Origin: Bacteroidales bacterium
Lineage (GTDB): Bacteria; Bacteroidota; Bacteroidia; Bacteroidales; F082
Reading direction: 5' to 3'
DNA length: 49,197 nucleotides
Assembly (NCBI GenBank): GCA_018399335.1
Contig: JAGYNM010000003.1
Span: 1 to 49,197, forward strand
How positions within the stretch are numbered: position 1 is the first letter of the stretch; every line of letters starts with the position of its first letter. The translations under genes were made by a program, and so were the position numbers. The notes under the pieces were generated by a model, which saw nothing but the letters and a program-made list of their open reading frames with translations, ran no database searches and had not been told where the DNA came from. Positions 1 to 10,504 of this stretch are shown here, in pieces.

Positions 1-2
1 TT

Positions 3-233
3 GGCAGAGATCGCGGAACTATTGAAGACGTTTTATCACAAATCAAAGCCAAAACACTCGTCATTGCCCTGGATACCGATCAGCTTTTCCCTCCTGAAGA
101 ACAGGCTTTTATGGCTAATCATATTCCCTTCAGTAAGCTGGTTACTGTGAAAACTAATTTTGGCCATGATGGTTTTTTAATCGAAACGGAGCAGATTACT
201 AAAATGGTTAACACATTTCTTACGGAGGAATAA
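3..233 (+). CDS. metX: Homoserine O-acetyltransferase, C-terminal part (5' end outside window)
   Basis: Frame from nt 3 reads GRDRGTIEDVLSQIKAKTLVIALDTDQLFPPEEQAFMANHIPFSKLVTVKTNFGHDGFLIETEQITKMVNTFLTEE*; the DQLFPPEEQ and GHDGFL motifs are typical of the MetX alpha/beta-hydrolase C-terminus. Confidence 0.8.
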   Translation, partial: GRDRGTIEDVLSQIKAKTLVIALDTDQLFPPEEQAFMANHIPFSKLVTVKTNFGHDGFLIETEQITKMVNTFLTEE

Positions 234-264
234 CTAAAGAAAATGTCTTTCGTTCAAAAAAATA

Positions 265-272
265 TACTTTTG
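265..272 (+). promoter_or_regulatory. Bacteroidetes-type -7 element TACTTTTG upstream of the CDF transporter
   Basis: TACTTTTG matches TAnnTTTG 16 nt before the ATG at 288. Confidence 0.5.
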
Positions 273-287
273 TAGTTTAAGACAAGC

Positions 288-1226
288 ATGATAAAATCAA
301 GAGAAAAGAGCATTATCAGGGCATCCTGGATAGCCATACTGGCAAATGCCTTTCTGTCAGTCCTTAAAATTGTTGCAGGCTTTTTATCAGGCAGTATGAG
401 CCTTGTCGCTGATGGAATTGATTCGGCGGGTGATATTTTGGGGTCGCTCATCACGCTTCTTACGGCACGCATCATTTCGCGTCCGCCAAATATTAAACAT
501 CCTTACGGTTACGACAAAGCCGATACGATAGCCTCTAAACTTCTGGCTTTCCTGATTTTCTTTGCCGGCGCACAACTGGCAATTGCCACTTTTGGAAGAT
601 TGATAAGTGGAGAAGAAGGGGTTATTCCTGCGCCAATGGCAGCCATTGTGGTCATCATTTCCATTGCCGGAAAACAACTGTTGGCTCAGTATCTCCGCAA
701 AACCGGCAAAAGAATCGACAGTCCTATGTTGCAAGCCAACGCCAAAAACATGCAAAACGACGTTATCATTTCACTGGCTGTTTTGCTTGGGCTCATCTTC
801 ACCCATGTTTTTAATTATCCTTTGCTCGATGTTATAACAGCTTTTGCCGTAAGTGTTTGGATCATGATTGTTGCCATAAAAATTATCATCCGTTCAAGTC
901 GTGAGCTTATGGATGGACTGGATGATCCGGGCATCTATAACATCATTACCAAGGCCGTGGGCAGAATTGAGGGAGCCCATAACCCACATCGCATCAGGGC
1001 GCGAAAAATGGCTCACTATTATATGATTGCACTCGATATAGAAATTGATGGCAAAAAAAGTTTGAATGAAGCGCATGAAATCGCTCATAATGTTGAAGAT
1101 GAAATTAAAAGCCGAATTAAAAATGTTTATGATATCCTTATTCATATTGAACCGCTTGGTGCCGACCGCTCGCACGAAGCCTTTGGCGTGTCGCCGTTAG
1201 ATCTCTTAAACAACCAAAATGACTAA
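288..1226 (+). CDS. Cation diffusion facilitator (CDF) family transporter
   Basis: 312 aa; N-terminal TM segment with SLVADGIDSAGDILGS (CDF signature region) and HPYGYDKADTIAS. Confidence 0.9.
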   Translation: MIKSREKSIIRASWIAILANAFLSVLKIVAGFLSGSMSLVADGIDSAGDILGSLITLLTARIISRPPNIKHPYGYDKADTIASKLLAFLIFFAGAQLAIATFGRLISGEEGVIPAPMAAIVVIISIAGKQLLAQYLRKTGKRIDSPMLQANAKNMQNDVIISLAVLLGLIFTHVFNYPLLDVITAFAVSVWIMIVAIKIIIRSSRELMDGLDDPGIYNIITKAVGRIEGAHNPHRIRARKMAHYYMIALDIEIDGKKSLNEAHEIAHNVEDEIKSRIKNVYDILIHIEPLGADRSHEAFGVSPLDLLNNQND

Positions 1227-1292
1227 TTGCCTGCTGTCAATTATTTATCTTGCTTACCTGTCTGTTTTCGTTAGCAAATTGGTGTCATTTTA

Positions 1293-1300
1293 TATCTTTG
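1293..1300 (+). promoter_or_regulatory. Bacteroidetes-type -7 element TATCTTTG upstream of purL
   Basis: Exact TAnnTTTG about 43 nt before the ATG at 1344. Confidence 0.55.
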
Positions 1301-1343
1301 CAGCAGTTTTTTCTTTGCTAATTTCCTGCAAAACGCAAAACCC

Positions 1344-4300
1344 ATGATACTGTTTTTTCAGCCCTCAGCCAACCGCATTATTGCACTGGAATCCAATTCG
1401 AAACCTGATCAGGACACCCTGCAAAAGCTCACCTGGCTTTTTGGTGGCGCCAGACAAATTCAGGAAAAAACAATTAAAGGTTATTACATTGGTCCGCGCA
1501 AAGAGATGATAACTCCCTGGAGTACGAATGCCGTCGAAATAACACAAAACATGGGCGTTCAAGGCATTAATCGGATAGAGTCGTTTTATAAAACCGATAA
1601 AACGAATACTGATTACGACCCCATGCTACAGGCTCGTTATCACAACCTCGATCAGCTTTTGTTTCACATCGAGCATAAGCCCGAAGCCGTTCGGTATATC
1701 GACAATCTTGATACCTATAACCTCCAGGAAGGTTTGGCGCTAAGCGATGATGAAATTAACTACTTGGAAGAGATAAGCTTAAAAATCAACCGCAAACTTA
1801 CTGACAGTGAAGTATATGGTTTTGCGCAGGTGAATTCTGAGCATTGTCGTCACAAAATTTTCAACGGCACCTTTGTAATTGACGGCAAAACAATGCCGGA
1901 AACTTTATTTGCCTTAATTAAAAAGACTTCAAAAGAACATCCTAACAGACTGGTTTCGGCTTATAAAGACAATGTAGCTTTTATTCTCGGGCCGCAAATT
2001 GAGCAATTTGCTCCTGCCACACAACACCAAGCCGACTTTTTTGAAATAAAAGACATCCAATCTGTCATTTCAATAAAAGCTGAGACGCATAATTTCCCTA
2101 CAACAGTAGAACCTTTTAATGGTGCTTCAACTGGAAGTGGCGGAGAAATCCGCGATCGGCTGGCAGGTGGCAAAGGGTCCGTCCCACTAACAGGTTCAGC
2201 GGTTTATATGACATCCTACCCCCGAACCGAGGAAAACCGTAGCTGGGAAAGCTCTTGCGAATCACGCGACTGGCTTTATCACAACCCTGCTGATATCCTG
2301 ATCAAGGCATCTAACGGAGCTTCTGATTTTGGAAATAAATTCGGGCAGCCGCTTATTAATGGCAGCTTACTCACCTTCGAGCATAAGGAACAGGGATATT
2401 TTGGATATGACAAAGTGATTATGCTGGCTGGTGGCGTTGGGTTTGCAAAAGCCGACGATAGCCAGAAGGAAAAACCCGAGCCAGGCGATTTGATCGTGGT
2501 TCTGGGTGGCGACAACTACCGTATTGGTATGGGTGGTGGCGCTGTTTCGAGTGTGGATACCGGCGAATTTAGTAATGCTATTGAACTAAATGCCGTGCAA
2601 CGTGCCAACCCCGAAATGCAGAAACGCGTTGCTAATGTTATCAGAGCAATGACCGAAAGTGCAGTAAATCCAGTGCGTTCTATCCATGATCATGGTGCAG
2701 GAGGGCATTTGAACAGCCTTTCGGAACTCGTTGAAGATAGCGGTGGAATAATTGAAATAGGGAAATTACCTGTTGGCGATCCAACACTTTCAGATAAAGA
2801 AATAATCGGAAATGAATCGCAGGAAAGAATGGGTTTGGTTATCCATCCCGATTTTATGGAAATCCTGCAAAAAACTTCAGAAAGAGAACGCGCACCTATG
2901 TATATCGTAGGAAAGGCAACTTCGGATCAACAACTTGTTTTTCAAAGAGATGAAACGGTTTGCCCGATAGATTTGCGATTGGAATATCTTTTTGGCAAGC
3001 CACCAAAAACAGTACTCGAAGACCAATATAAACCCTACAAATTCGCTGCATTACAATACAATCTTGATGATATTTATTACTACATCAACGAAGTACTGCA
3101 ACTGGAAGCAGTGGCATGTAAAGACTGGCTAACCAATAAAGTTGACCGCTCTGTTACAGGTCGCGTAGCCTTGCAGCAATGCGCCGGTGCAGTTCAATTA
3201 CCACTAAACAATCTTGGCATCACTGCATTGGATTACAAAGGAATCAAAGGAATTGCCTCAGCATTGGGACACGCCCCAGTTGCTGGTTTGATCGATTCGC
3301 GCATAGGCTCTAGACTCTCAGTGGCAGAGGCTTTAACAAATATCCTTTGGGCACCTTTGGAAGGTGGCCTCGAAGGCGTTTCGCTCAGTGCCAACTGGAT
3401 GTGGCCGGCCAAAAATCCGGGTGAAAACAGCCGGCTCTATATGGCTGTAAAATCCTTAAGCGATTTCTGTATCGAGCTGGGCATCAATGTGCCCACAGGA
3501 AAAGACAGCCTCTCGATGACGCAAAAATATCCTGATGGCACCAAAGTATTGGCTCCGGGAACGGTTATTGTTACGGCTGCTGCTGAAGTAAAAGATCTAA
3601 AAAAAGCAGTGAAACCCGTTCTGAAAACTAATCCGGATACCGCTATCGTTTACATAGATTTTTCATCAGACGATTTTGAACTTGGCGGCAGTAGTTTTGC
3701 TCAGCTCTTGAATGGGATTGGAACCAAAGCTCCTGACGTGAAAGATGCTGCTTACTTTAAACGCGTTTTTAATACGTTGCAGGAATTAATTGATCAGGAA
3801 CTTATTTTGGCTGGTCACGACGTTTCGGCTGGCGGCCTGATCACCACCTTGCTCGAAATGAATTTTGCCAACACTGATTTTGGTCTGGAAATCAGCCTCG
3901 ACAGTTTTCAAAAACTGGATATCATTCAGCTCCTCTTCAGCGAAAAACCTGCGGTTGTTATACAATTGAAAAAAGATTCTCCCGCCTTTGAGCTCCTTTC
4001 AAAAGCACAAATCACCTATCATACCATTGGAAAACCAATTGCAGACCGGCTGCTTATCCTGCATCATTTCAAAGCAACCTATAACCTGGATATAAATGCC
4101 ATGCGCGACAGTTGGTTCAAATCGTCCTATCTGCTTGATAAAATGCAAAGCGGCGAAAAACATGCCCTGAGGCGTTTTAAAAATTACAAAAAACAAGACC
4201 TTGATTTTAGCTTCGGGAAAGGTTTTACCGGCACACTTAATAGCTTTGGACTTGAATCTTCAAGAAGAAAACCAACTGGCTTTAAAGCAGCCATAATTCG

Positions 4301-5039
4301 CGAAAAAGGTGTTAACGGTGACCGAGAAATGGCCTATGCCCTTTATTTGGCTGGATTTGACGTTAAAGACATTCACATGACTGATCTCATTAGCGGTCGC
4401 GAGAACTTGTCTGATGTACAAATGATCACTTTTGTGGGCGGATTTTCCAATTCCGACGTCCTGGGATCAGCCAAAGGATGGGCTGGCGCATTTTTGTACA
4501 ATGCGAAGGCAAAGGAAGCGCTTGAAAACTTTTATGCCCGTCCTGATACTTTGAGTCTGGGTGTTTGCAATGGCTGCCAGCTTATGATGGAGCTAAACCT
4601 TGTTTATCCCGAACATCCCGAAAAAGCTTTGATGCTGCATAATGAATCCGGCAAATTTGAGTCGGGCTTCATCAATGTAGATATTCCTTCTAACAATAGT
4701 GTGATGCTGAATAGTCTATCAGGCAAAAGGCTTGGGGTTTGGGTTGCACACGGAGAAGGCAAATTCAGTTTCCCATGCTATCAGGATAAATATAACATCG
4801 TGATGCAATACGGACAGGAAGCTTACCCCGGCAATCCGAACGGAAGCGATTTTGCAGCTGCGGCCGTTTGCTCCAACGATGGCCGGCATTTGGCTATGAT
4901 GCCTCATATCGAAAGAGCGTTTTTACCCTGGCAATGGGCTCATTACCCTGAAAACCGCAAAGCAGATGAGGTTAGCCCGTGGATTGAAGCATTTGTAAAT
5001 GCCCATAGGTGGATCGAACAAACTAAACAAACCAAATAA
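1344..5039 (+). CDS. purL: Phosphoribosylformylglycinamidine synthase (single-chain)
   Basis: 1231 aa; EHCRHKIFNG, SIKAETHNFPTTVEPFNGASTGSGGEIRDR, and a C-terminal glutaminase domain (SLGVCNGCQLM...). Confidence 0.97.
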   Translation: MILFFQPSANRIIALESNSKPDQDTLQKLTWLFGGARQIQEKTIKGYYIGPRKEMITPWSTNAVEITQNMGVQGINRIESFYKTDKTNTDYDPMLQARYHNLDQLLFHIEHKPEAVRYIDNLDTYNLQEGLALSDDEINYLEEISLKINRKLTDSEVYGFAQVNSEHCRHKIFNGTFVIDGKTMPETLFALIKKTSKEHPNRLVSAYKDNVAFILGPQIEQFAPATQHQADFFEIKDIQSVISIKAETHNFPTTVEPFNGASTGSGGEIRDRLAGGKGSVPLTGSAVYMTSYPRTEENRSWESSCESRDWLYHNPADILIKASNGASDFGNKFGQPLINGSLLTFEHKEQGYFGYDKVIMLAGGVGFAKADDSQKEKPEPGDLIVVLGGDNYRIGMGGGAVSSVDTGEFSNAIELNAVQRANPEMQKRVANVIRAMTESAVNPVRSIHDHGAGGHLNSLSELVEDSGGIIEIGKLPVGDPTLSDKEIIGNESQERMGLVIHPDFMEILQKTSERERAPMYIVGKATSDQQLVFQRDETVCPIDLRLEYLFGKPPKTVLEDQYKPYKFAALQYNLDDIYYYINEVLQLEAVACKDWLTNKVDRSVTGRVALQQCAGAVQLPLNNLGITALDYKGIKGIASALGHAPVAGLIDSRIGSRLSVAEALTNILWAPLEGGLEGVSLSANWMWPAKNPGENSRLYMAVKSLSDFCIELGINVPTGKDSLSMTQKYPDGTKVLAPGTVIVTAAAEVKDLKKAVKPVLKTNPDTAIVYIDFSSDDFELGGSSFAQLLNGIGTKAPDVKDAAYFKRVFNTLQELIDQELILAGHDVSAGGLITTLLEMNFANTDFGLEISLDSFQKLDIIQLLFSEKPAVVIQLKKDSPAFELLSKAQITYHTIGKPIADRLLILHHFKATYNLDINAMRDSWFKSSYLLDKMQSGEKHALRRFKNYKKQDLDFSFGKGFTGTLNSFGLESSRRKPTGFKAAIIREKGVNGDREMAYALYLAGFDVKDIHMTDLISGRENLSDVQMITFVGGFSNSDVLGSAKGWAGAFLYNAKAKEALENFYARPDTLSLGVCNGCQLMMELNLVYPEHPEKALMLHNESGKFESGFINVDIPSNNSVMLNSLSGKRLGVWVAHGEGKFSFPCYQDKYNIVMQYGQEAYPGNPNGSDFAAAAVCSNDGRHLAMMPHIERAFLPWQWAHYPENRKADEVSPWIEAFVNAHRWIEQTKQTK

Positions 5040-5043
5040 AATC

Positions 5044-5814
5044 ATGAATACCAAAACAGCGATCATAACCGGTGCTACCAGCGGAATAGGGAAAGCCACA
5101 GCGCTGCGCTTCGCAGCTAATGGCTGGCAGTTAGTAGTAACCGGCAGACGTACTGAAAAACTTGAAGCCCTTCAAAAGGAAATTTCTGACAAGTTTACAA
5201 CTCATGTGGTGATTCTTACACAGGATGTTCGCCAACCAGAAAGTGGTAATGAGTTACAAAAACTTCTCGAAAAGCTGAAAATTAAGCCTGATCTATTGGT
5301 CAATAATGCTGGGTTAGCAGCTGGATTAGCCCCCGTGCACGAAAGCGAAACTGACGATTGGGAACGCATGATCGACACCAATATTAAAGGTCTGCTGTAT
5401 ATTTCAAAAGCTGTTGCAGCTATGATGGTTCAGCAAAGATTCGGCCATATCATCAACATTGGATCTATTGCGGGCAAAGAAGCCTATCCGGGAGGCAATG
5501 TGTACTGCGCCACAAAACATGCAATCGACGGCCTCACAAAAGCCATGCGCATGGATTTATTACCTCACGGAATCAGAGTAAGCCAGGTTGCTCCCGGAGC
5601 AGTAGAAACAGAATTTTCGCTTATCCGTTTTAAAGGCGACGAGCAAAAGGCTCAAAATGTTTATAAAGGTTTTAAGCCTCTTACAGCCGATGATATCGCT
5701 GATGCAATCTGGTATGTAGCCAGCGTACCGCCTCATGTCAACATCAATGATCTATTGATTATGCCAACTGCTCAAGCCAGTGCAATGCAGTTCAACAAGC
5801 AAATCAACAGCTAA
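5044..5814 (+). CDS. SDR family NAD(P)-dependent oxidoreductase
   Basis: TGATSGIGKATALRFA, NNAGLAAGL and YCATKHAIDGLT motifs; ATG at 5044 preferred over the ORF-track start at 4999. Confidence 0.92.
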   Translation: MNTKTAIITGATSGIGKATALRFAANGWQLVVTGRRTEKLEALQKEISDKFTTHVVILTQDVRQPESGNELQKLLEKLKIKPDLLVNNAGLAAGLAPVHESETDDWERMIDTNIKGLLYISKAVAAMMVQQRFGHIINIGSIAGKEAYPGGNVYCATKHAIDGLTKAMRMDLLPHGIRVSQVAPGAVETEFSLIRFKGDEQKAQNVYKGFKPLTADDIADAIWYVASVPPHVNINDLLIMPTAQASAMQFNKQINS

Positions 5815-5916
5815 TCAGAATCTTAATTATTGTTATTTTTTTCTTAATATTGCTGCCACATTTTATTGCTTGTGTTGGTATTAATTGCTATTCAATAGCT
5901 TACTAAGTTTACGTTT

Positions 5917-7692
5917 ATGGATAAAAAGATTACACGCATCTTTGATTTACTGCCCTATTACGAGCAAAAATTCCAGCCAAAAGATGATGCCCTGGCCGGA
6001 AAAGAAGACGGTGAATGGGTAAAATACGACATCACAAAATTTCGGGAAATTGTTGACAATATCAGCTATGCACTGATGCATCTTGGTGTTGAAAAAGGTG
6101 ATAAAATCGCTACCATTTCTAATAACTGTCCCGAGTGGAATTTCATTGATTTTGGTGTGCTGCAAACCGGCGCCATCCACGTACCCATTTATCCAACCAT
6201 AAGCGAAACGGATTACAAATACATCCTGAAACACTCAGAAGTTAAATATGTATTTGTGGCCGGCAAAGAACTCTATCGAAAAATAGATCACATCCTCCCT
6301 GAAACAGAAAACGTTCTCGACGTTTATACCTTCAAAACAACGGAAGGCCTTAAACACCTCAGCGAACTAATCACGCTTGGCGCCGAAAACAAGGCGCCTG
6401 AAAAACTCGAAGCAATCAAATCTAATATCAGTCCGGATGAAGTTGCCACTTTGATTTATACTTCTGGCACAACGGGAAATCCCAAAGGCGTTATGCTTTC
6501 CCATAGTAATCTGCTTAGTAATGTGTCTGCTGTAAATCATATTTTTCCGGTTGACGAACATTGCAAGGCCGTGAGTTATTTGCCGCTCTGCCATGTGTAC
6601 GAAAGGATGAATATTTATACCTATTTCTATTTGGGCGTAAGTATCTATTATGCCGAAAATATGGGAACAATTGCAGATAATATCCGTGAGGTGCAACCCG
6701 AAATTCTGACCACAGTGCCCAGGCTACTCGAAAAAGTTTACGATAAAATAATTGCTAAAGGTCTTAAGCTCAAAGGTGTAAAAAAACAATTATTTTTCTG
6801 GGCTGTCAATTTAGGACTTCGCTACAGAGCCGAAAACAACAACGGAGTATTTTACGATCTGCAACTTGCAATTGCCAACAAACTAATTTTCTCCAAATGG
6901 CGTGAAGCTCTTGGCGGAAAAATGAGGGTCATTGTTTCGGGTGGGGCAGCACTTCAACCCCGCCTGAGCAAAGTATTCACTGCTGCGCAAATACCCGTAC
7001 TTGAAGGATACGGATTAACAGAAACTTCGCCCGTGATTGCTGTAAACACGCTCGAACCTGGCGGATTAAAGTTTGGAACAGTAGGCAAAGTGATCAAAAA
7101 TGTTGATGTAAAAATTGCTGAAGGTGGCGAAATACTGGTAAAAGGACCAAATGTCATGAAAGGCTATTTTAAAGATGCTGCCATGACTGCCGAAGCCATT
7201 GACAAAGATGGATGGTTTCATACCGGTGATGTAGGTGTAGTTGACGAGTCAGGTCACCTAAAGATTACTGGCCGCATTAAAGAAATTTTTAAAACCTCAA
7301 TGGGCAAATACATCAGCCCGGCATTGATTGAAAACCGCTTTAAAGAATCAGCTTTTATCGATGGTATCATGGTGATTGGAGAACATCAGAAATTTGCAGC
7401 AGCACTGATCGTTCCCAATTTTGATCACCTGCGTTCGTGGTGCAGGATAAAAGGAATTAAATACACCTCTGACAGTGAAATGATTGCGCATAAAGATATA
7501 AAACTGCGTTTCAAAAAAGAAGTGGATCATTACAATGAATTTTTTGGAGATTTTGAGAAGGTGAAAAAATTCGAGCTAACCGATCATGAATGGACTGTTC
7601 AATCAGGAGAATTAACCGCTAATCTTAAACTAAAAAGAAGTTTTATTGCCAAAAAATACCAGGAAAAGATTGACAAAATCTACAGTGCTTAA
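5917..7692 (+). CDS. Long-chain fatty-acid--CoA ligase (AMP-binding), copy 1
   Basis: 591 aa; YTSGTTGNPKGVMLSHSN, GYGLTETSPVI, DGWFHTGDVG. Confidence 0.93.
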   Translation: MDKKITRIFDLLPYYEQKFQPKDDALAGKEDGEWVKYDITKFREIVDNISYALMHLGVEKGDKIATISNNCPEWNFIDFGVLQTGAIHVPIYPTISETDYKYILKHSEVKYVFVAGKELYRKIDHILPETENVLDVYTFKTTEGLKHLSELITLGAENKAPEKLEAIKSNISPDEVATLIYTSGTTGNPKGVMLSHSNLLSNVSAVNHIFPVDEHCKAVSYLPLCHVYERMNIYTYFYLGVSIYYAENMGTIADNIREVQPEILTTVPRLLEKVYDKIIAKGLKLKGVKKQLFFWAVNLGLRYRAENNNGVFYDLQLAIANKLIFSKWREALGGKMRVIVSGGAALQPRLSKVFTAAQIPVLEGYGLTETSPVIAVNTLEPGGLKFGTVGKVIKNVDVKIAEGGEILVKGPNVMKGYFKDAAMTAEAIDKDGWFHTGDVGVVDESGHLKITGRIKEIFKTSMGKYISPALIENRFKESAFIDGIMVIGEHQKFAAALIVPNFDHLRSWCRIKGIKYTSDSEMIAHKDIKLRFKKEVDHYNEFFGDFEKVKKFELTDHEWTVQSGELTANLKLKRSFIAKKYQEKIDKIYSA

Positions 7693-7726
7693 ATCTAAGT
7701 AATTATCAACTAAATCTGCCAATCAC

Positions 7727-9514
7727 ATGAAAAACGCCCGTATTTTTGACATTCTGGATGAATTCAGAAAAACTGAAACAGCTGATAAAGAAATTTTTGC
7801 AGCACGCAAAAATGGAAAATGGAATAGCATTACAGCTGCACAATATGTTGAAACCGTTGATCAGCTTAGTCTTGGCTTTTTAGAATCAGGTATTAAAAAA
7901 GGCGATCGTGTAGCTACAATTTTAAAAAATTGTCCCGAATGGAACTTCATCGATATGGCACTTTTGCAGATCGGTGCCATTCAGGTGCCCATCTATCCTA
8001 CCATCAGCGATAATAACTACCTGTTTATTTTTAACGATGCCAGCGTAACTTATATCATTATTTCTGATGAAGCTTTTCATCTCCGGATCAAAGATGTGGT
8101 GAACGAAGTACCCAGCCTTGAAGGTGTTTTCAGCATTGAAAAAGTGGATGGATTACGCCACTGGACCGAACTACTCGATCGGGGCAAAACCTCCGATCGA
8201 AAAGCTGAACTCGAAAAGCTACGCAACAGCATTGATGCACAGGAAATGGCAACGCTGATTTATACTTCCGGCACAACCGGAAACCCAAAAGGCGTAATGC
8301 TTTCGCACAGCAACATTATGAGCAATGCTGATGCCACAATCGAGATTCTGGCGCATAATCCGGTAAGCCGGGCACTTAGCTTTCTCCCATTGTGTCATGT
8401 GCTTGAAAGAATCATGAATTACACTTATCAGCGTCACGGTGCCAGCATTTATTATTGTGATAATCTGGATCAGATTGGTGAATATATTCGCGATTCCAAA
8501 CCTGAAATGTTTACCGCAGTGCCACGTGTACTGGAAAAAACCTATGAAAAAATCGTTCGTAAAGGCCGCGGACTCAAAGGCATCAAAAAAGTAATCTTTT
8601 TCTGGGCCATCAGCATTGGTGAAAAATATGAGCCCTGGCAAAAAGGTAGTTTTTGGTATCAGCTTAAGCTTGGCCTGGCTCGCAAACTGGTTTTCAGCAA
8701 GTGGCATGCTGCTTTTGGAGGCCGGCTAAATGCTATCGTGAGTGGCGGTGCCAGTTTACAGGAACGCATCGCACGGGTTTTTTGGGCAGCCGGATTTAAA
8801 ATTATGGAAGGTTATGGCCTCACCGAAACTTCGCCTGTGATTGCAGTGAGTAATTTCCTGCCCGGAGGCGTAAAAATTGGAACCGTTGGCCCTGCCTTAC
8901 CGGGCGTAGAAATAAAAATCGCAGAAGATGGGGAAATCCTGACAAAAGGGCCTAATGTAATGCTTGGCTATTACAAACGTGAAGATCTTACCGATGAAAT
9001 TATTGATAAGGATGGTTGGCTGCACACTGGCGATATCGGGCGGTTCGAAGGAAATTTCCTCCGGATTACAGATCGCAAAAAAGAGATTTTTAAAACTTCT
9101 GGCGGAAAATATGTTGCACCACAACAAGTTGAAAATAAACTTAAAGAAAGTGCTTTTATTGAGCATGTAATGGTTGTGGGCGAAGGAAAAAACTATGCCG
9201 CTGCAATTATCATCCCCGATTTTGCTCACCTGGAATCCTGGTGCAACGTAAAAGGAAGAAAATTCGAAAGCAAAGAAAAAATTATCAAGGATCAGGTGAT
9301 TATCAGCCGCATAGAGCGCGAAATTAATGAGAAAAACAAACAGCTGGATCAGACTGAACGGGTGAAAAAGTTTGTGCTGCTCGCTGATTCATGGAACGTG
9401 GAAACAGGTGAACTCTCGCCTACGATGAAACTCAAAAGAAAATTCCTGATGCGGAAATATGCCGTATTGGTTGAGACACTCTATGTGAATGCGGGATTTA
9501 ATGCAAAAGTTTAA
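7727..9514 (+). CDS. Long-chain fatty-acid--CoA ligase (AMP-binding), copy 2
   Basis: 595 aa; YTSGTTGNPKGVMLSHSN, GYGLTETSPVI, DGWLHTGDIG; collinear with the preceding paralog. Confidence 0.93.
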   Translation: MKNARIFDILDEFRKTETADKEIFAARKNGKWNSITAAQYVETVDQLSLGFLESGIKKGDRVATILKNCPEWNFIDMALLQIGAIQVPIYPTISDNNYLFIFNDASVTYIIISDEAFHLRIKDVVNEVPSLEGVFSIEKVDGLRHWTELLDRGKTSDRKAELEKLRNSIDAQEMATLIYTSGTTGNPKGVMLSHSNIMSNADATIEILAHNPVSRALSFLPLCHVLERIMNYTYQRHGASIYYCDNLDQIGEYIRDSKPEMFTAVPRVLEKTYEKIVRKGRGLKGIKKVIFFWAISIGEKYEPWQKGSFWYQLKLGLARKLVFSKWHAAFGGRLNAIVSGGASLQERIARVFWAAGFKIMEGYGLTETSPVIAVSNFLPGGVKIGTVGPALPGVEIKIAEDGEILTKGPNVMLGYYKREDLTDEIIDKDGWLHTGDIGRFEGNFLRITDRKKEIFKTSGGKYVAPQQVENKLKESAFIEHVMVVGEGKNYAAAIIIPDFAHLESWCNVKGRKFESKEKIIKDQVIISRIEREINEKNKQLDQTERVKKFVLLADSWNVETGELSPTMKLKRKFLMRKYAVLVETLYVNAGFNAKV

Positions 9515-10502
9515 ACAGCATTTCGCGGTATAATTCATCTACTCCGATATCCTGGCTCTTGTAACCTTTCGATTTCAGATCGTATTCGCGCAAGATGCCA
9601 ATACACCGCACTGCATCGGCAATATTGTAATTGCGGGCGGCTTCCTGCATATCCTGAACAAAAAACGGATTGAGCCCCAGCAAACTGGCCAGGTTGTTGC
9701 GGCTTTTATCATGGGCATAATGCACCTTCAAAATACGGGTAAAAAAGCCATATAAATTTATTGTTGTCAGCAGCAAGGGATAATCCTTCGGATTAGACCC
9801 AAAAAACCGAATGATCTGATTAGTCCGGAGCACGTCTTTTTTACCCAGAGCTTTCTGTAATTCAAAAATATTGTAGTCTTTGGAAATACCGATGTTGCGC
9901 TCCACATCTTCATCGGTAATTTTTTTGCCTGCAGGAAGTGCAATAATCAGCTTTTCGAGTTCATTACGAACCTTATGAAGATCGGTACCCAAAAAATCTG
10001 CGATCATTTGACAGGCTTTCGGCGTGATGGCATAATTTTTTTGCGCCAGATATTGTTCTATCCATTTTGGGATATGATTGTCGTAAAGCTTTTTAGCCTC
10101 AAATAATACCCCACGGGCTACTACTTTTTTGGCAAGAGCCCTGCGTTTATCAAGTTTCTTGTATTTATAATTGATCACCAGAATGGTCGTTTCAGGCAGT
10201 TTTTCGATATACTCTTCCAGCTTGTCAATTTGCTTAATGTCCTGTGCTTCTTTCACAATAAGCACCTGATAATCGCCCGTCATGGGATAATTTCTGGCCT
10301 GATTTACAATGGTTTCTACATCTACATCGCGGCCATAAACCACCATCTGATTAAAGGCCTGATCAGCAGGATCGAGCACTTGTTCTTCGAGCATATCCGA
10401 AATGGTATCAATAAAATAAGGCTCATCTCCCATCAGGAAATAAATGGGATGGTAAACCTTATTACGAATATCACCAACAATCTGTTCAAAAGTTAATACC
10501 AT
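9498..10502 (-). CDS. holA: DNA polymerase III subunit delta
   Basis: 334 aa; YFLMGDEPYFIDTISDMLEEQVL N-terminus and HolA-like C-terminal region. Confidence 0.88.
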   Translation of the reverse strand: MVLTFEQIVGDIRNKVYHPIYFLMGDEPYFIDTISDMLEEQVLDPADQAFNQMVVYGRDVDVETIVNQARNYPMTGDYQVLIVKEAQDIKQIDKLEEYIEKLPETTILVINYKYKKLDKRRALAKKVVARGVLFEAKKLYDNHIPKWIEQYLAQKNYAITPKACQMIADFLGTDLHKVRNELEKLIIALPAGKKITDEDVERNIGISKDYNIFELQKALGKKDVLRTNQIIRFFGSNPKDYPLLLTTINLYGFFTRILKVHYAHDKSRNNLASLLGLNPFFVQDMQEAARNYNIADAVRCIGILREYDLKSKGYKSQDIGVDELYREMLFKLLH

Positions 10503-10504
10503 GA

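Noticed and set aside
254-9229. Many antisense ORFs of 60-190 aa opposite purL, acyl-CoA ligases and dnaK (e.g. 8219-8707 minus)
   Set aside because: They lie inside well-supported genes, have no recognisable domains or own promoters, and look like shadow ORFs.
9498-9514. 17-bp convergent overlap of the acyl-CoA ligase and holA 3' ends as a regulatory antisense device
   Set aside because: Short convergent stop overlaps are common in compact genomes; no further evidence.
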